Shown: piece after piece, positions 50,355 to 54,878 of the stretch | Layout of the letters: each line of letters starts with the position of its first letter | How positions within the stretch are numbered: the stretch's first letter is position 1 | Source: Adiantum capillus-veneris | Taxonomy: Eukaryota > Streptophyta > Polypodiopsida > Polypodiales > Pteridaceae | Assembly: GCA_014529385.2 (NCBI GenBank) | Contig: CM043955.1 | Coordinates: 150,737,640 to 150,801,639, forward strand | Length of the DNA: 64,000 nt | Direction of reading: 5' to 3' | Notes under the pieces: generated by a model | Databases searched by the model: none | What the model saw: the letters and a program-made list of their open reading frames with translations, nothing else | Told to the model about the DNA's origin: nothing | Position numbers and translations under genes: made by a program

Positions 50355-53300
50355 GGGGGTGGCAACAGCCCATGTGAACAAGCCCATCGGGCACCGCTCA
50401 AGACTGCCAGAGCGCCACCAACCACCATAGCAACCCCAGCGCGGCCAAAATCACCGCCAGTCACCAGCCAAAAACGTCGCCCATGCATCGCGTGCAGCAA
50501 CCACGTGAGGGGGGAGGGGAGGGAGCCATAGCTCTCTCTCCGCTTTTTAATATCAAAGACAAGGGCCCTCATTCTTTACAATAAAGTTTTATCTACATTT
50601 GCATACAAACCCCTCTCTCTCAAAGATTGAAAGACTGCATACAAATGTGGTTCGTGCTCTTCCAAACTGTTACAATAAACAAGAACATAATCAATAAAAT
50701 CAACAACAAAATGTCCCATGAATGGCCTCAAAACATCTATATATACCTAGATGAATTTAAGATAAGCCCAGATTGACCCTTGAAGGAAAGTGCAAGGTAT
50801 AGGCCCATGGTAGTCACCCATAAGACAATATAACCATTAGCTCTGTCATCCATAGTATTGACTAAATACCACGATGTCCCCACTAACGTCGTCAATGCCC
50901 AATAGTGGGTGTAGAACTAGGTACTAACATATGCTCCCCAACACAACACACACCACACACACACACACACATGAGCATACATCAACACAAAGTTCAGCGT
51001 ACTGAGTTTCTGTCATGACTCCGGAGATCAAGGGCAGACACAACCATAATGAAGCCTAGCACTAAAAGAAGCATCATTCATTAACATTATAAAAGTTGTT
51101 GCAACATTAGTCAAGCCAAAAGGCATCACTAAATACTCATAATAATCAAATCTTGTCCTAAAAGTTGTTTTAAATACACAATGGCCCCATATAGGGCATC
51201 AAGAAGATCATCTATAATTGGCACAGGGTATTTGTGCTTGATAGTGAATTTATTCAAAGCTCTAAAATCCACACATATCCTAAAGGAACCATCTTTCTTT
51301 TTTCCAAGTAAAACTTGCGAAGTGCAAAGCGACTCCCCGATAGTTGTAGTCTATGCTTATCAATATAAAAGTACTCGAAAGGGTGTAGACTTTGGGGCCA
51401 GCGCATCTAGAAGCAGAACTCCGCCGCTTTGTCTGGACTACTTTGAGTTTTGAAGTGCAAGGTGTTTTAATTATGTGTTGCTGTGACATTACTGTCTTGT
51501 CAGTGTCAAGCCGGTTACACACGTATCAAAGCCTCAATAGATTCATCTTCTATGGAAGATTTGTGCAGCACATGTTATGGACTCTGACAGAAGTGATGAG
51601 ATTTAGTGCATCAAGACATCCCTGAGAGATCAATGCAGACTGGATGTGATGGCTAAATAAGTCATAAATGATAATGGTCACGGTTCATGTCTAAGATCCC
51701 GATGGGGATAGTGATGCAAATGTGATTATGATTGTTCAATGACTTGTGCCTTTGTGTCATTGCATGGTTTGAAGTGGTCAAATGCATGTAAGTATAGAGC
51801 CAAATTCCAATGTCTACCGAGCTATTCTCTGTCCACTGTCTGGTTTGCAGACGTCATGGAGGATGATTTTTTCTTCTTTTTTTTGGTTTGGGGGGCGGGG
51901 GAGACCATAAAGGATTGTGATCGTGTAAAGTAAAATTCTCTCACGTCTATTTGTTTTCTGCTGCACCTAATAGAACTCTGAAGTAGATGATATATCTCAA
52001 GGTGGTAGCCCCCACAAGGGGGATCCTACACCTATAGATCTGTGTCATCTAAGGGGCCGCAGAACCCACTTATGGGCCCTGCCTGCATTCCCCGTGGCAT
52101 CAGCTGATTAGCACCAAAAGAGCCGCCCGCTTTTCCGGTACCCACAATACTTTGGGAAGCCTTCTACTCCCCGAAGAGAGGATGCCCAAGCACTTTTGCA
52201 GCGATTATCATGGGGGAGCATCGATCTCTTGACTCAGTATTCAGCAGCCTCAGGACCTATCCACGATGCGATACATTATTCGCTGCCTATTGGTTGTCAC
52301 TTTTTACTAAGTTTTCGCACAATGTGAACAGACATGCTTTATGAAGGGCATGAGTGCAGGCAGTGCTCCCATGTAGTCTAGACGGAGCCTAACAAGCCTC
52401 TATCTGCCATGATTGTCGATGCCTATTTTTTGCTTTTTCCTCTCGCTTTCTCTGCATCTTATCCTTTCTTTGATGAAGTACCTAAAACTCTTGAGAAGCC
52501 TCCCCTGTCTCCTGGCCATATGCCTACTATCGGGCACCAAACAATAGGTGCATCCAGCTGCCACATGTCTTGCTCTACCACAGAAAAAGCAATGGTCTTG
52601 AAGCCCAAAGAGGACAACCCTCTAAAAAGTATCCCCTCCATAAATGTGAGGAGGAGCCTTCAGCAGACATTTGGCCTCTTATAGTCAGGATTTTTTTATC
52701 TCAATTCATGAAAAATCTCTCTTTCTACATCCTATCACCACTTTACTTGATCATGCACAAAGACGTCTGCACGTGCAATCCCCACGCTCCTCCCTATAAT
52801 GGCTCAAAGTTTGGTAAAACCCATAAAAAAGATATCAAGCATGTAGAGTGATACCTGCGTAGTGACCATTGACATATAGATGTGCTGCATGGGCAACGGA
52901 AGAGATGTGTAACGTTGCATTTCCAACGTCTTCATTGTCAGTAATGTCAATACTAATTCAACGCAGACAGAACAATTTTTTAGTAACTTAGATCCAACCT
53001 GCAAAGTATTGAAGTCATCACAAATGCAATGAGAAATTTGATCCCTAAAGTATCATTTTATTACGTCTTGAAAGACGGATATTTTAATAATCGTGTGCAG
53101 CCCCAACAGTCGAGCACATCTTTCAATGATGTTTTAGCTTCCTCCATTTAAGGTTTTGTCTCCTGCAGTAGCCCTGACAAGTCCGTAGAACACACTTTGA
53201 CCAAAATCGTAGCCACCTAGTTATACATTTTACCTACATTCCAATGGTGTTCAAAATGCTCGGGCCACTATCCAAACTGATTTCTTCAGTATAATAGCAC

Positions 53301-54878
53301 TCTCATTATTCTTTCTTTGAGTTCTGTTTTGAGCTAATTCCCCAACTCTTTGATTCTTTTTTTTCACAGAATTAACCGCCCGAACGTGTAGACCTCAAGG
53401 CAAGATGCAAAGAGATGTGTTACAAGGAGGCATGCAGCTAAAATGTATCATCAAACAAAAGGAAGGGGGAAGGCAATACAAAGTTCATAGCACTTGAGGG
53501 ACTGCCCTGGTTGGACGTGGATTCAGTCTTAGCAAGGATTGAACTAATAGAACCTCTCAACTCAATGAGGAAAATCACATACTGCACACTTAGGATATGC
53601 CCCGTACTAAATGCAATTCAGAAGGGTCTAAAGAAAATTTTCTATAATTTTCTAAATTATGAAGCGTGTCTTCTTGATTATTCTTTACTACAGTGGAATA
53701 GGTATGCTCAAAGTCTGAGTAGTACATACCTTGTGATGTACCAAAGGTAATCAGTTGAGTCTTTGGTCATTCTTATCTGCTCTAGGCAACACTCAGAGGT
53801 CTTGTATGTTTCGCCCCATACTCCAATAGGCTCGCTATACCAGTTCCATGAAGGATTCCATAAAACACTGGAAAAGTTCTTCCCAACAGTTGTCTCCAAA
53901 GAGGATGAGACAGCTGGCACCATTTGCATTGTATTTGTTTGGGTAGAAACCTGCAAAGAAAGTGTATAAGCATATGATTTTAAATATATGCCAGGCATTC
54001 TCCGATTCAAAACATGGGTAAAAACACTAGGAAATTGTCTTGCATCATTCACAAGCCTCCAATGTGTCATTCCTATGCCTGTCAGAAGCCGATAGGCATG
54101 CAAGCAATTTAGCTTTCACCTTCAGGTGTTCATAAATCTGTAGAATGCACTTATATTCAATTATACATATACACATTCCAAACGTCTATTCAAACAATCA
54201 GTTTAGCCACAGAACTTCGACTTTATCAGATAAGAAGAAAACCAAACCTGCGCAGTATTAAAAGCAACAGTCTTGCAATCAGGGAGTATGCTGATCGATT
54301 GGGCAGGAAGATTGTACGTGTAGCCATTGAACTCAACAGTAGCACCTCTTCTTGCATTAAGGTTGGAGAGGAAAGCTGCACAGTTTTCCGTCCCATTTGC
54401 AAGCACCAATGCCTGATTATGTCATTTGGAAGAAAATGCATATGAAAGCATAATACATAGAGTGCATGCATAGATTGAAACACACTATGGTTTGGAATCA
54501 TGCGCACAAAAGGATGACATTGCCATATTCAAAACTAAGAAAGATACTTGCAATACATTTTGGTGACGCCCAAGTGCAATTAGGTCTGATGTTGTTCGAT
54601 TGATCAACGTAGCTTCGCAAAGTTTTAGAGCTTGGTGAAGTGCTCTTAAATGACCCCACTTTGGTTGATTGAGGAGCCCTATGAAAAGCATGATCAATAA
54701 GGCCATTAGTCACCTCTTACCAAAAACCAATTCACTCTTTGAGAAGGTTTCTAAAAACAGATTGCATGATAATGTTGGAGTGCAGTGTACCATATTCATC
54801 GATTGGGGCATCATAGTCATAGGTAGTAGCCATGAAAGGTCCACCCCCTGTACGCCCAAAATTGGTTCCCCCATGGTA
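13150..54878 (-). CDS. BGAL: Beta-galactosidase, GH35 (ten exons visible, partial at both ends)
   Basis: Exons in order: 54878-54791, 54678-54548, 54412-54248, 53950-53730, 52952-52855, 14903-14794, 14409-14299, 14183-14076, 13939-13740, 13474-13150 (1,557 nt, 519 codons, no stop; every border GT/AG; split codons rejoin). The product is the plant GH35 enzyme that removes terminal beta-galactosyl residues from cell-wall glycans, normally secreted. Visible: the end of the catalytic barrel ([20 protein letters not shown]), the beta-sandwich domains ([28 protein letters not shown]) and most of the C-terminal lectin domain ([14 protein letters not shown]). The exons with the signal peptide and both catalytic Glu should lie upstream, beyond 54878. 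The end of the lectin domain is missing. A 38-kb TE-filled intron separates exons 5 and 6 as numbered here. The frame looks functional, but splicing is unproven. Confidence 0.85.
13740..13939 (-). CDS. BGAL: BGAL visible exon 9
   Basis: 200 nt. It encodes [20 protein letters not shown], then [15 protein letters not shown], a Cys-rich stretch (C-S-L-G-C-G...C-Y-S-G-C-G) and SSQR plus two bases of Trp before GTAAAT. This is the most conserved C-terminal block of plant BGAL. Confidence 0.93.
14076..14183 (-). CDS. BGAL: BGAL visible exon 8
   Basis: 108 nt, phase 0. It encodes [20 protein letters not shown] and ends SLIWYK, matching VGLKGE...W and LTWYK of the family. Confidence 0.9.
14299..14409 (-). 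CDS. BGAL: BGAL visible exon 7
   Basis: 111 nt, 37 codons, phase 0. It encodes [20 protein letters not shown] and FWTYQ, equal to the family's G..GPV.L.GL...DLS...WTY. Donor GTAAGA. Confidence 0.9.
14794..14903 (-). CDS. BGAL: BGAL visible exon 6, first after the giant intron
   Basis: 110 nt after acceptor TTTTTGCCAG. Two bases complete the split codon, then [19 protein letters not shown] and [13 protein letters not shown], matching the family's RDNP...NKIALLS..VGL. It ends in phase 0 at GTTTGA. Confidence 0.9.
15600..16289 (-). repeat. E5 3' LTR (far end not fixed)
   Basis: Starts TGTTAGAAGACGG (minus) right after a purine-rich tract at 16290-16302. There is no partner LTR in the window, so the lower end is a guess. 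Confidence 0.5.
16290..16505 (-). pseudogene. E5 integrase C-terminus, chromodomain-like, with PPT
   Basis: Minus strand: [19 protein letters not shown], followed by a purine-rich tract GAAGGGGGAGGGA at the border of the 3' LTR. V-x-W-E-x-L...ATWE is the form of the chromodomain at the end of many gypsy Pol proteins. The frame holds a stop upstream. E8 begins directly at 16506. Confidence 0.65.
16506..17219 (+). repeat. E8 5' LTR
   Basis: 714 bp, TGTCATAAATTGCT to CCCATTATA. It aligns with the E7 LTRs (reverse strand) from end to end and carries the shared R/U5 motif at 17064-17099. A primer-site-like GTGGTCTCAGAGCTTC follows at 17220. Confidence 0.8.
17220..17773 (+). pseudogene. E8 gag remnant
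   Basis: From about 17460 the plus strand encodes [13 protein letters not shown], then a stop, then a piece with [20 protein letters not shown]. The same block occurs in E7 (26781-26584) and E9 (60178-59912). It resembles the retrotransposon capsid domain. Stops and shifts make it non-coding. Confidence 0.65.
17774..20918 (+). repeat. E6 5' LTR, enlarged by a nested solo LTR
   Basis: About 1,158 bp without the insertion, matching the 3' LTR except that about 490 bp of the middle is inverted there. It ends CCCTACA before the PBS. It holds many short repeats of the types GCGTTTTTGCA and CAGATCAGCC. Confidence 0.85.
18401..20382 (+). mobile_element. 1,982-bp solo LTR (unknown family) inside the E6 LTR
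   Basis: Starts TGTCACAAACGGG, ends TTTAGCAACA, and is flanked by CCAAA at 18396-18400 and 20383-20387. No coding sequence, PBS or PPT is present, which suits a solo LTR left by recombination. It contains (AG)n at about 18497-18528, repeats of a TGTGACGCATCAGA type between 19950 and 20210, and a duplicated block of about 65 bp (CCAATAATTCATTTAGAATT at 20261 and again at 20329). The strand is unknown; plus is arbitrary. Confidence 0.8.
20920..20931 (+). other. E6 primer-binding site (tRNA-iMet type)
   Basis: TGGTATCAGAGC follows the 5' LTR end by one base. This is the usual PBS of plant gypsy and copia elements that prime with initiator tRNA-Met. Confidence 0.9.
21347..21954 (+). pseudogene. 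E6 gag N-terminus with long charged coiled coil
   Basis: Starts MVIT at 21347 and is stopped by TGA at 21359-21361. E4 has the same start with the frame open. From 21574 a frame of 126 residues is built almost wholly of Glu/Arg/Lys/Ala heptad-like repeats ([19 protein letters not shown]), a strongly predicted coiled coil that could mediate Gag assembly. A frameshift separates it from the capsid part at 22101. Confidence 0.75.
22101..23411 (+). pseudogene. gag: E6 gag capsid, zinc knuckle and protease
   Basis: 436 codons open. The capsid-like part covers residues 1-150 ([22 protein letters not shown]). A low-complexity Asn/Lys/Ser linker follows, then a CCHC knuckle [14 protein letters not shown] (near 22832-22873). 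The protease part has [11 protein letters not shown], where D-S-D replaces D-S/T-G, then [13 protein letters not shown] frame break follows before RT. Confidence 0.85.
23484..24445 (+). pseudogene. pol: E6 reverse transcriptase
   Basis: Two frames meet near 23900-23953. Motifs: [53 protein letters not shown] and the catalytic FLDDILIFS (24043-24069), then the connection with [14 protein letters not shown]. One shift lies within the stretch after GYHQVRVF, so no whole RT can be read. Confidence 0.87.
24446..24808 (+). pseudogene. pol: E6 RNase H, left part
   Basis: [35 protein letters not shown] and [10 protein letters not shown], then TGA at 24645-24647 in place of the usual Trp, then [13 protein letters not shown] in frame. 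It is cut at 24808 by E7 and resumes at 27694 with the PIADALSHK segment, showing E7 inserted into an existing pol gene. Confidence 0.85.
24809..25473 (-). repeat. E7 3' LTR
   Basis: 665 bp with TGTCACAA at both ends in opposite orientation (TTGTGACA at the far end). It holds (GA)n at about 24887-24916 and the shared R/U5 motif at 24961-24996. Confidence 0.88.
25474..25495 (-). other. E7 polypurine tract
   Basis: On the minus strand a purine run TTTCAAGAAGGGGAGA ends at the start of the 3' LTR. Confidence 0.7.
25945..26175 (-). repeat. E7 minisatellite, about four 54-bp units, open in one frame
   Basis: Units share GCTCCCCAGGCATCGG and GTCGTT (plus-strand view). On the minus strand one frame reads through three units with an 18-residue repeat of the form [15 protein letters not shown]8 carries the same array with 55-bp units at 30657-30870, which cannot keep a frame. 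Confidence 0.8.
26584..26781 (-). pseudogene. E7 gag remnant
   Basis: Minus strand: [13 protein letters not shown] and neighbours, homologous to the E8 and E9 gag pieces. It is short and its downstream frame is broken. I see no zinc knuckle. Confidence 0.6.
27006..27020 (-). other. E7 primer-binding site
   Basis: Minus strand GTGGTATCCGAGCAT directly after the 5' LTR, a variant of the tRNA-Met type TGGTATCAGAGC. Confidence 0.75.
27021..27688 (-). repeat. E7 5' LTR
   Basis: 668 bp, a close copy of 24809-25473 with scattered differences, (GA)n at about 27102-27132 and the R/U5 motif at 27176-27211. Confidence 0.88.
27694..27815 (+). pseudogene. pol: E6 RNase H, right part
   Basis: Resumes the gene cut by E7: [20 protein letters not shown]. 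It then continues to a stop before the integrase frame. Confidence 0.75.
27816..29161 (+). pseudogene. pol: E6 integrase with C-terminal chromodomain-like end
   Basis: Two overlapping frames (27816-28382 and 28379-29161) joined by a frameshift. Zinc-binding part: [20 protein letters not shown] and CTICQKIK. Core Asp residues: ISMDFVTNL and IVSDRDVKF. Glu in [15 protein letters not shown]-terminus: FHVSWLKVF, then [20 protein letters not shown], which resembles a chromodomain strand pair. It ends TAG shortly before the PPT. Confidence 0.87.
29199..29211 (+). other. E6 polypurine tract
   Basis: AAAAAGGAGGGGA before the 3' LTR. The preceding CGGTACCAGTACCTCACTTT is shared with E4 (48520-48539), linking the two elements. 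Confidence 0.85.
29212..30361 (+). repeat. E6 3' LTR with internal inversion
   Basis: About 1,150 bp. The first 340 bp and the last 300 bp match the 5' LTR in direct orientation. The stretch about 29555-30045 matches it only as reverse complement. The extreme 3' end (CCCTACA) is missing at the junction with E8. Confidence 0.85.
30362..31047 (+). mobile_element. E8 internal region, right of E6
   Basis: Matches the reverse complement of about 25800-26470 in E7 (for example GGCTACAACCTTATGGAA), so it is the continuation of E8. It includes the minisatellite and ends at GTGATGTGCCACA, where E5 integrase takes over. Confidence 0.75.
30657..30870 (+). repeat. E8 minisatellite, about four 55-bp units
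   Basis: Unit starts at 30682, 30737 and 30792 (GTCTGGGGAGCGTTTCGTTG), with partial units on both sides. The same array as in E7 but one base longer per unit. Confidence 0.85.
31048..31286 (-). pseudogene. E5 integrase fragment
   Basis: Minus strand: [20 protein letters not shown], then ISMDFIVAL, a stop, and [18 protein letters not shown]. This is the end of the zinc part and the start of the catalytic core of a gypsy integrase. The rest of the core is missing. Confidence 0.75.
31292..32030 (-). mobile_element. 739-bp solo LTR inserted in E5
   Basis: Flanked by CTTCT (31287-31291 and 32031-32035). Minus strand starts TGTCACGTGCAC, ends AAGCA. No internal domain. The start resembles the E4/E6 LTR start, and it holds the same GCGTTTTC-type short repeats, so it may be a distant relative. 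Confidence 0.8.
32031..32096 (-). pseudogene. E5 RNase H fragment, left part
   Basis: Minus strand: continues from 49740 with [19 protein letters not shown] after removal of E4. The join across E4 keeps the reading frame. Confidence 0.7.
32097..33281 (+). repeat. E4 5' LTR
   Basis: 1,185 bp, TGTCATGTGCAC to CCTTACA. Related to the E6 LTR. It carries at least six irregular repeats of CTAGCGTTTTTGCA and CAGATCAGCC between about 32490 and 32700. Confidence 0.88.
33283..33294 (+). other. E4 primer-binding site (tRNA-iMet type)
   Basis: TGGTATCAGAGC one base after the LTR, as in E6. Confidence 0.9.
33754..34170 (+). CDS. E4 ORF1: MVITRSG protein with coiled coil
   Basis: The frame is open from 33526, but the conserved start [14 protein letters not shown] at 33754 (shared with E6) is more likely, giving 138 residues. 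An acidic Gly-rich head ([18 protein letters not shown]) and a Pro/Ser stretch are followed by a charged heptad-like part ([17 protein letters not shown]). No capsid or zinc knuckle follows, unlike E6. It may be a truncated Gag that assembles through its coiled coil. Confidence 0.6.
   Translation: MVITRSGMDTSDGGGEHGSGEEEFSPPGGFSDPPPSPSTPRISLTPMEVFDKMMMDRKLESKERIAAIEHKYQERMAAIAREHEQARLEAKVRKAKLDREQEERQAEFDRENKERQAEFDCENKARKEKSDQHMKEFL
34247..34312 (+). CDS. E4 ORF2, first part: acidic HDDL-repeat protein
   Basis: ATG at 34247 begins [20 protein letters not shown], built on GATGAT-type repeats. E3 interrupts it at 34312 and the frame goes on at 47865. Together about 175 codons. I recognise no family. 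Confidence 0.55.
34313..34692 (-). repeat. E3 3' LTR
   Basis: 380 bp, TG...CA, near-identical to 47477-47859. The purine tract AAGAGGGGAAGTA (complement of 34693-34705) precedes it on the minus strand. Confidence 0.9.
34704..35540 (-). pseudogene. pol: E3 integrase, C-terminal part
   Basis: Continuous with 42574-43067 once E2 is taken out. It holds the core Glu region ([12 protein letters not shown]), [22 protein letters not shown] and a chromodomain-like end [20 protein letters not shown]. Open for 278 codons. Confidence 0.85.
35545..36076 (+). repeat. E2 5' LTR
   Basis: About 532 bp, TGTCAGAAAGTGATGACG to GGAGTGTCC. The 3' LTR runs 16 bases further (to TTACA). The R/U5 motif is at 35936-35971. 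Confidence 0.85.
36128..36367 (+). pseudogene. gag: E2 gag N-terminus
   Basis: [20 protein letters not shown] and a polar, acidic stretch, ending in a stop at 36365-36367. Sits where gag should start, 50 bp after the 5' LTR. Downstream gag sequence is in other frames. Confidence 0.65.
36489..37280 (+). repeat. Direct repeat of about 210 bp inside E2 gag with foreign-looking spacer
   Basis: 36489-36699 and 37071-37280 are practically identical ([19 protein letters not shown], then a run of Ser with Asp). The 370-bp spacer has no long frame and no match elsewhere in the window. The second copy continues into the normal gag, so the first copy plus the spacer is the extra part. Confidence 0.85.
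36972..37927 (+). pseudogene. gag: E2 gag main part
   Basis: Lys-rich and Ser/Asp-rich linker ([18 protein letters not shown]), then [10 protein letters not shown]. After a frameshift near 37530 comes the capsid domain: [52 protein letters not shown]. The poly-Ser/acidic tract looks like a phosphorylation-prone region. Confidence 0.8.
37928..38670 (+). pseudogene. E2 zinc knuckle and protease remnants
   Basis: CCHC knuckle [14 protein letters not shown] (38142-38183) followed by stops. Protease traces: ANFFGGSIW near 38400 and [20 protein letters not shown] near 38550. The active-site triplet is not readable. Confidence 0.7.
38790..39357 (+). pseudogene. pol: E2 reverse transcriptase
   Basis: [31 protein letters not shown] and [10 protein letters not shown] with TAG at 39066-39068, then DLKSGYHQI, a damaged MPFGL block (5-base loss near 39196), [12 protein letters not shown] and FFDDIIVFS (near 39269) after another small deletion. 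Confidence 0.83.
39358..40290 (+). pseudogene. pol: E2 RT connection and RNase H
   Basis: 310 codons open: [40 protein letters not shown], then RNase H with [44 protein letters not shown] and [11 protein letters not shown] (Ala-Glu where most have Ala-Asp). Confidence 0.86.
40250..41160 (+). pseudogene. pol: E2 integrase
   Basis: Zinc part [19 protein letters not shown] and [16 protein letters not shown]. Core: [12 protein letters not shown], then a deletion of about 50 residues, [20 protein letters not shown] and the Glu block [16 protein letters not shown] at 40836-40838. The C-terminal part reads on to about 41160 in broken frames. The missing piece of the core makes it inactive. Confidence 0.83.
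41280..41408 (+). pseudogene. E2 chromodomain-like C-terminus
   Basis: [20 protein letters not shown] and [10 protein letters not shown], ending TAG at 41406-41408. Counterpart of 6423-6551 in E1. Confidence 0.7.
41409..42013 (+). other. E2 3' untranslated part with short tandem repeat and PPT
   Basis: No coding sequence. At 41817-41872 a 10-base unit of type TGTGATGTCC is repeated about five times. CAAGAGGGGAGTA (42001-42013) is the polypurine tract. Confidence 0.7.
42014..42568 (+). repeat. E2 3' LTR
   Basis: 555 bp, TGTCACAAAGTG to TGTTACA. R/U5 motif at 42408-42443. It has about 45 bp near its start (CCCTAA-rich) that the 5' LTR lacks. Confidence 0.9.
42574..43067 (-). pseudogene. pol: E3 integrase, N-terminal part
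   Basis: Minus strand: [30 protein letters not shown], core Asp in [10 protein letters not shown], then after a stop [20 protein letters not shown] with the second Asp. E2 interrupts it at 42569, and the frame goes on at 35539. Confidence 0.85.
43092..44207 (-). pseudogene. pol: E3 RT C-terminal half and RNase H
   Basis: [16 protein letters not shown], catalytic FLDDILIYS (about 44100), [17 protein letters not shown], then RNase [34 protein letters not shown] at 43478-43476 replaces Trp. [11 protein letters not shown] and [16 protein letters not shown] follow. A (GA)n run at about 43219-43246 makes a Ser-Leu repeat in this frame. Confidence 0.85.
44186..44767 (-). pseudogene. pol: E3 RT N-terminal half
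   Basis: [67 protein letters not shown], then a one-base frameshift near 44225 that breaks the link to the catalytic half. Confidence 0.85.
44891..45319 (-). pseudogene. pol: E3 protease
   Basis: [20 protein letters not shown] with D-N-G in place of D-S/T-G, then [19 protein letters not shown]. Open for 142 codons on the minus strand. Confidence 0.8.
45338..46468 (-). pseudogene. gag: E3 gag and zinc knuckle
   Basis: Start at 46468 ([16 protein letters not shown]). Capsid part: [36 protein letters not shown]. Stop near 45868 and further frame changes. The CCHC knuckle is [14 protein letters not shown] (45506-45465), followed by Lys-rich [11 protein letters not shown]. Confidence 0.8.
46469..47462 (-). 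other. E3 leader region with (CT)n microsatellite
   Basis: Untranslated leader between PBS and gag. It contains a pure (CT)n run at about 47071-47147 (plus strand) and an A/T-rich part (47200-47340). I see no coding sequence. Confidence 0.6.
47463..47476 (-). other. E3 primer-binding site (tRNA-iMet type)
   Basis: Minus strand TGGTATCAGAGCCG directly after the 5' LTR end ...TTTCA. Confidence 0.92.
47477..47859 (-). repeat. E3 5' LTR
   Basis: 383 bp, matching 34313-34692 with few changes. Confidence 0.9.
47865..48323 (+). CDS. E4 ORF2, second part: acidic HDDL-repeat protein
   Basis: Continues the frame opened at 34247 after E3. Repeats [20 protein letters not shown], then [18 protein letters not shown] and a part with aromatic and basic residues ([20 protein letters not shown]), ending in TAA at 48321-48323. 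It occupies the place of pol. No domain is recognised. It could be a host-derived or element-specific protein, or a chance open stretch. Confidence 0.5.
   Translation, partial: DDNDKHDDLHDQDVITHKHDDLYDPEVIVHKDDGLVDAFSSEANLVTDSIDPEEPILALEPMSKEPPQEVLCVRMISQHALFECFIRDRFLYFSERLYVIPFHRHAILYVEHDSLMNEHECMRISHEKLKSMHSRKSQSMSLPWHGAVVERA
48540..48551 (+). other. E4 polypurine tract
   Basis: GAAAAGGAGGGA before the 3' LTR. The preceding CGGTACCAGTACCTCACTTT is the same as in E6. Confidence 0.8.
48552..49739 (+). repeat. E4 3' LTR
   Basis: 1,188 bp, TGTCACATGCAC to CCTTACA, closely matching 32097-33281 in direct orientation along its whole length (unlike the E6 pair). Confidence 0.9.
49745..50082 (-). 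pseudogene. E5 RT connection and RNase H, right part
   Basis: Minus strand: [20 protein letters not shown], a stop, [51 protein letters not shown]. Joins 32091 across E4. Confidence 0.75.
50083..50562. mobile_element. 480-bp insertion of unknown type with a long G run
   Basis: Lies inside E5 RT, between two stretches that are continuous in the protein. AGGCC (50078-50082) and GGGCC (50563-50567) look like a worn TSD. Seen on the minus strand it ends in A7, as a retroposon would. It contains about 56 G in a row (50297-50353) and short CT runs. No gene or terminal inverted repeat is seen. Confidence 0.45.
50568..51325 (-). pseudogene. E5 reverse transcriptase
   Basis: Minus strand: [78 protein letters not shown]. 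The catalytic pair reads I-D-Y where D-D is needed, so it is dead. The frame is broken in places, and no start or protease lies beyond 51325. Confidence 0.75.
51330..51519 (+). repeat. LTR 3'-end fragment of an E2-like element
   Basis: Contains the R/U5 motif in worn form (51367-51399) and CAGAACTCCGCCG as in E2, and ends GCCGGTTACA, followed by a PBS-like CGTATCAAAGCC. The rest of the element is not recognisable. Confidence 0.6.
51520..52854. other. Unassigned intron sequence
   Basis: A short part near 51600-51660 (TTTAGTGCATCAAGACA, GATGTGATGGCTAAAT) resembles the pre-PPT region of E7, suggesting a third worn element. Otherwise I see nothing beyond unconserved short frames. Confidence 0.4.
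52855..52952 (-). CDS. BGAL: BGAL visible exon 5, last before the giant intron
   Basis: 98 nt. The acceptor ...ATTAG gives one base that completes Ser, then [17 protein letters not shown] and [13 protein letters not shown] plus one base. This matches the family's GHALHVFVNG segment. The donor is GTATCA at 52854. An in-frame TGA lies just before the acceptor, so the exon cannot extend further upstream. Confidence 0.88.
53730..53950 (-). CDS. BGAL: BGAL visible exon 4
   Basis: 221 nt. It starts with V-S-T-Q-T-N, runs through PSWNWYSEP and ends [18 protein letters not shown] plus two bases of a split Ser codon, before GTATGT. The LEQ...TDYLWY block is strongly conserved in plant BGAL. Confidence 0.92.
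54248..54412 (-). CDS. BGAL: BGAL visible exon 3
   Basis: 165 nt, 55 codons, phase 0 at both ends. It encodes [10 protein letters not shown] and [19 protein letters not shown], the conserved domain after the barrel (SISILPDCK is typical of plant BGAL). Confidence 0.92.
54548..54678 (-). CDS. BGAL: BGAL visible exon 2
   Basis: 131 nt. It completes the split Gly codon and encodes [18 protein letters not shown], the end of the barrel domain. It ends in phase 0 at the donor GTATCT. Family members usually read GLLRQPKWGHL here. Confidence 0.92.
54791..54878 (-). CDS. BGAL: BGAL visible exon 1
   Basis: 88 nt, opening in phase 0 after a T-rich AG acceptor and ending in the first base of a Gly codon before GTACAC. 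It encodes [15 protein letters not shown] and [10 protein letters not shown], a hallmark of the plant GH35 barrel. An intron directly before this tyrosine is usual in plant BGAL genes. Confidence 0.92.

Larger units (their letters stand above)
15600..51325 (-). mobile_element. E5: old Ty3/gypsy element, scattered host of the nest
   Basis: Minus-strand pieces in the right order from high to low coordinate: RT (51325-50568), RNase H (50082-49740 and 32096-32036), integrase (31286-31048), chromodomain plus PPT (16505-16290), then a 3' LTR (from 16289 down to about 15600). E4 (TSD CTACT) and a solo LTR (TSD CTTCT) each interrupt it cleanly. The 5' LTR, gag and protease are gone, and a deletion removed the middle of integrase together with the 3' end of E8. 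Assigning the 16-kb and 31/50-kb pieces to one element is inference from order and strand. Confidence 0.65.
14904..52854 (-). other. BGAL: 37,951-bp BGAL intron filled with nested LTR elements
   Basis: Donor GT at 52854-52853 and acceptor AG at 14905-14904. The codon split G|TT joins exons 5 and 6 in frame and in the expected order of the protein. Nearly all of it is retrotransposon (E5, E8, E6, E7, E4, E3, E2, two solo LTRs). The stretch left over at the 3' side (14904-about 15600) and the one at the 5' side (51520-52854) hold no recognisable gene. Confidence 0.85.

Noticed and set aside
50194..50572. Poly-Gly and poly-Pro open frames
   Set aside because: Produced by the long G run; present in several frames on both strands.
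13150..54878. Two separate beta-galactosidase genes or pseudogene fragments
   Set aside because: The two clusters cover different, consecutive parts of one protein with no overlap, and the codon split at 52855/14903 fits. One gene with a long intron is simpler.
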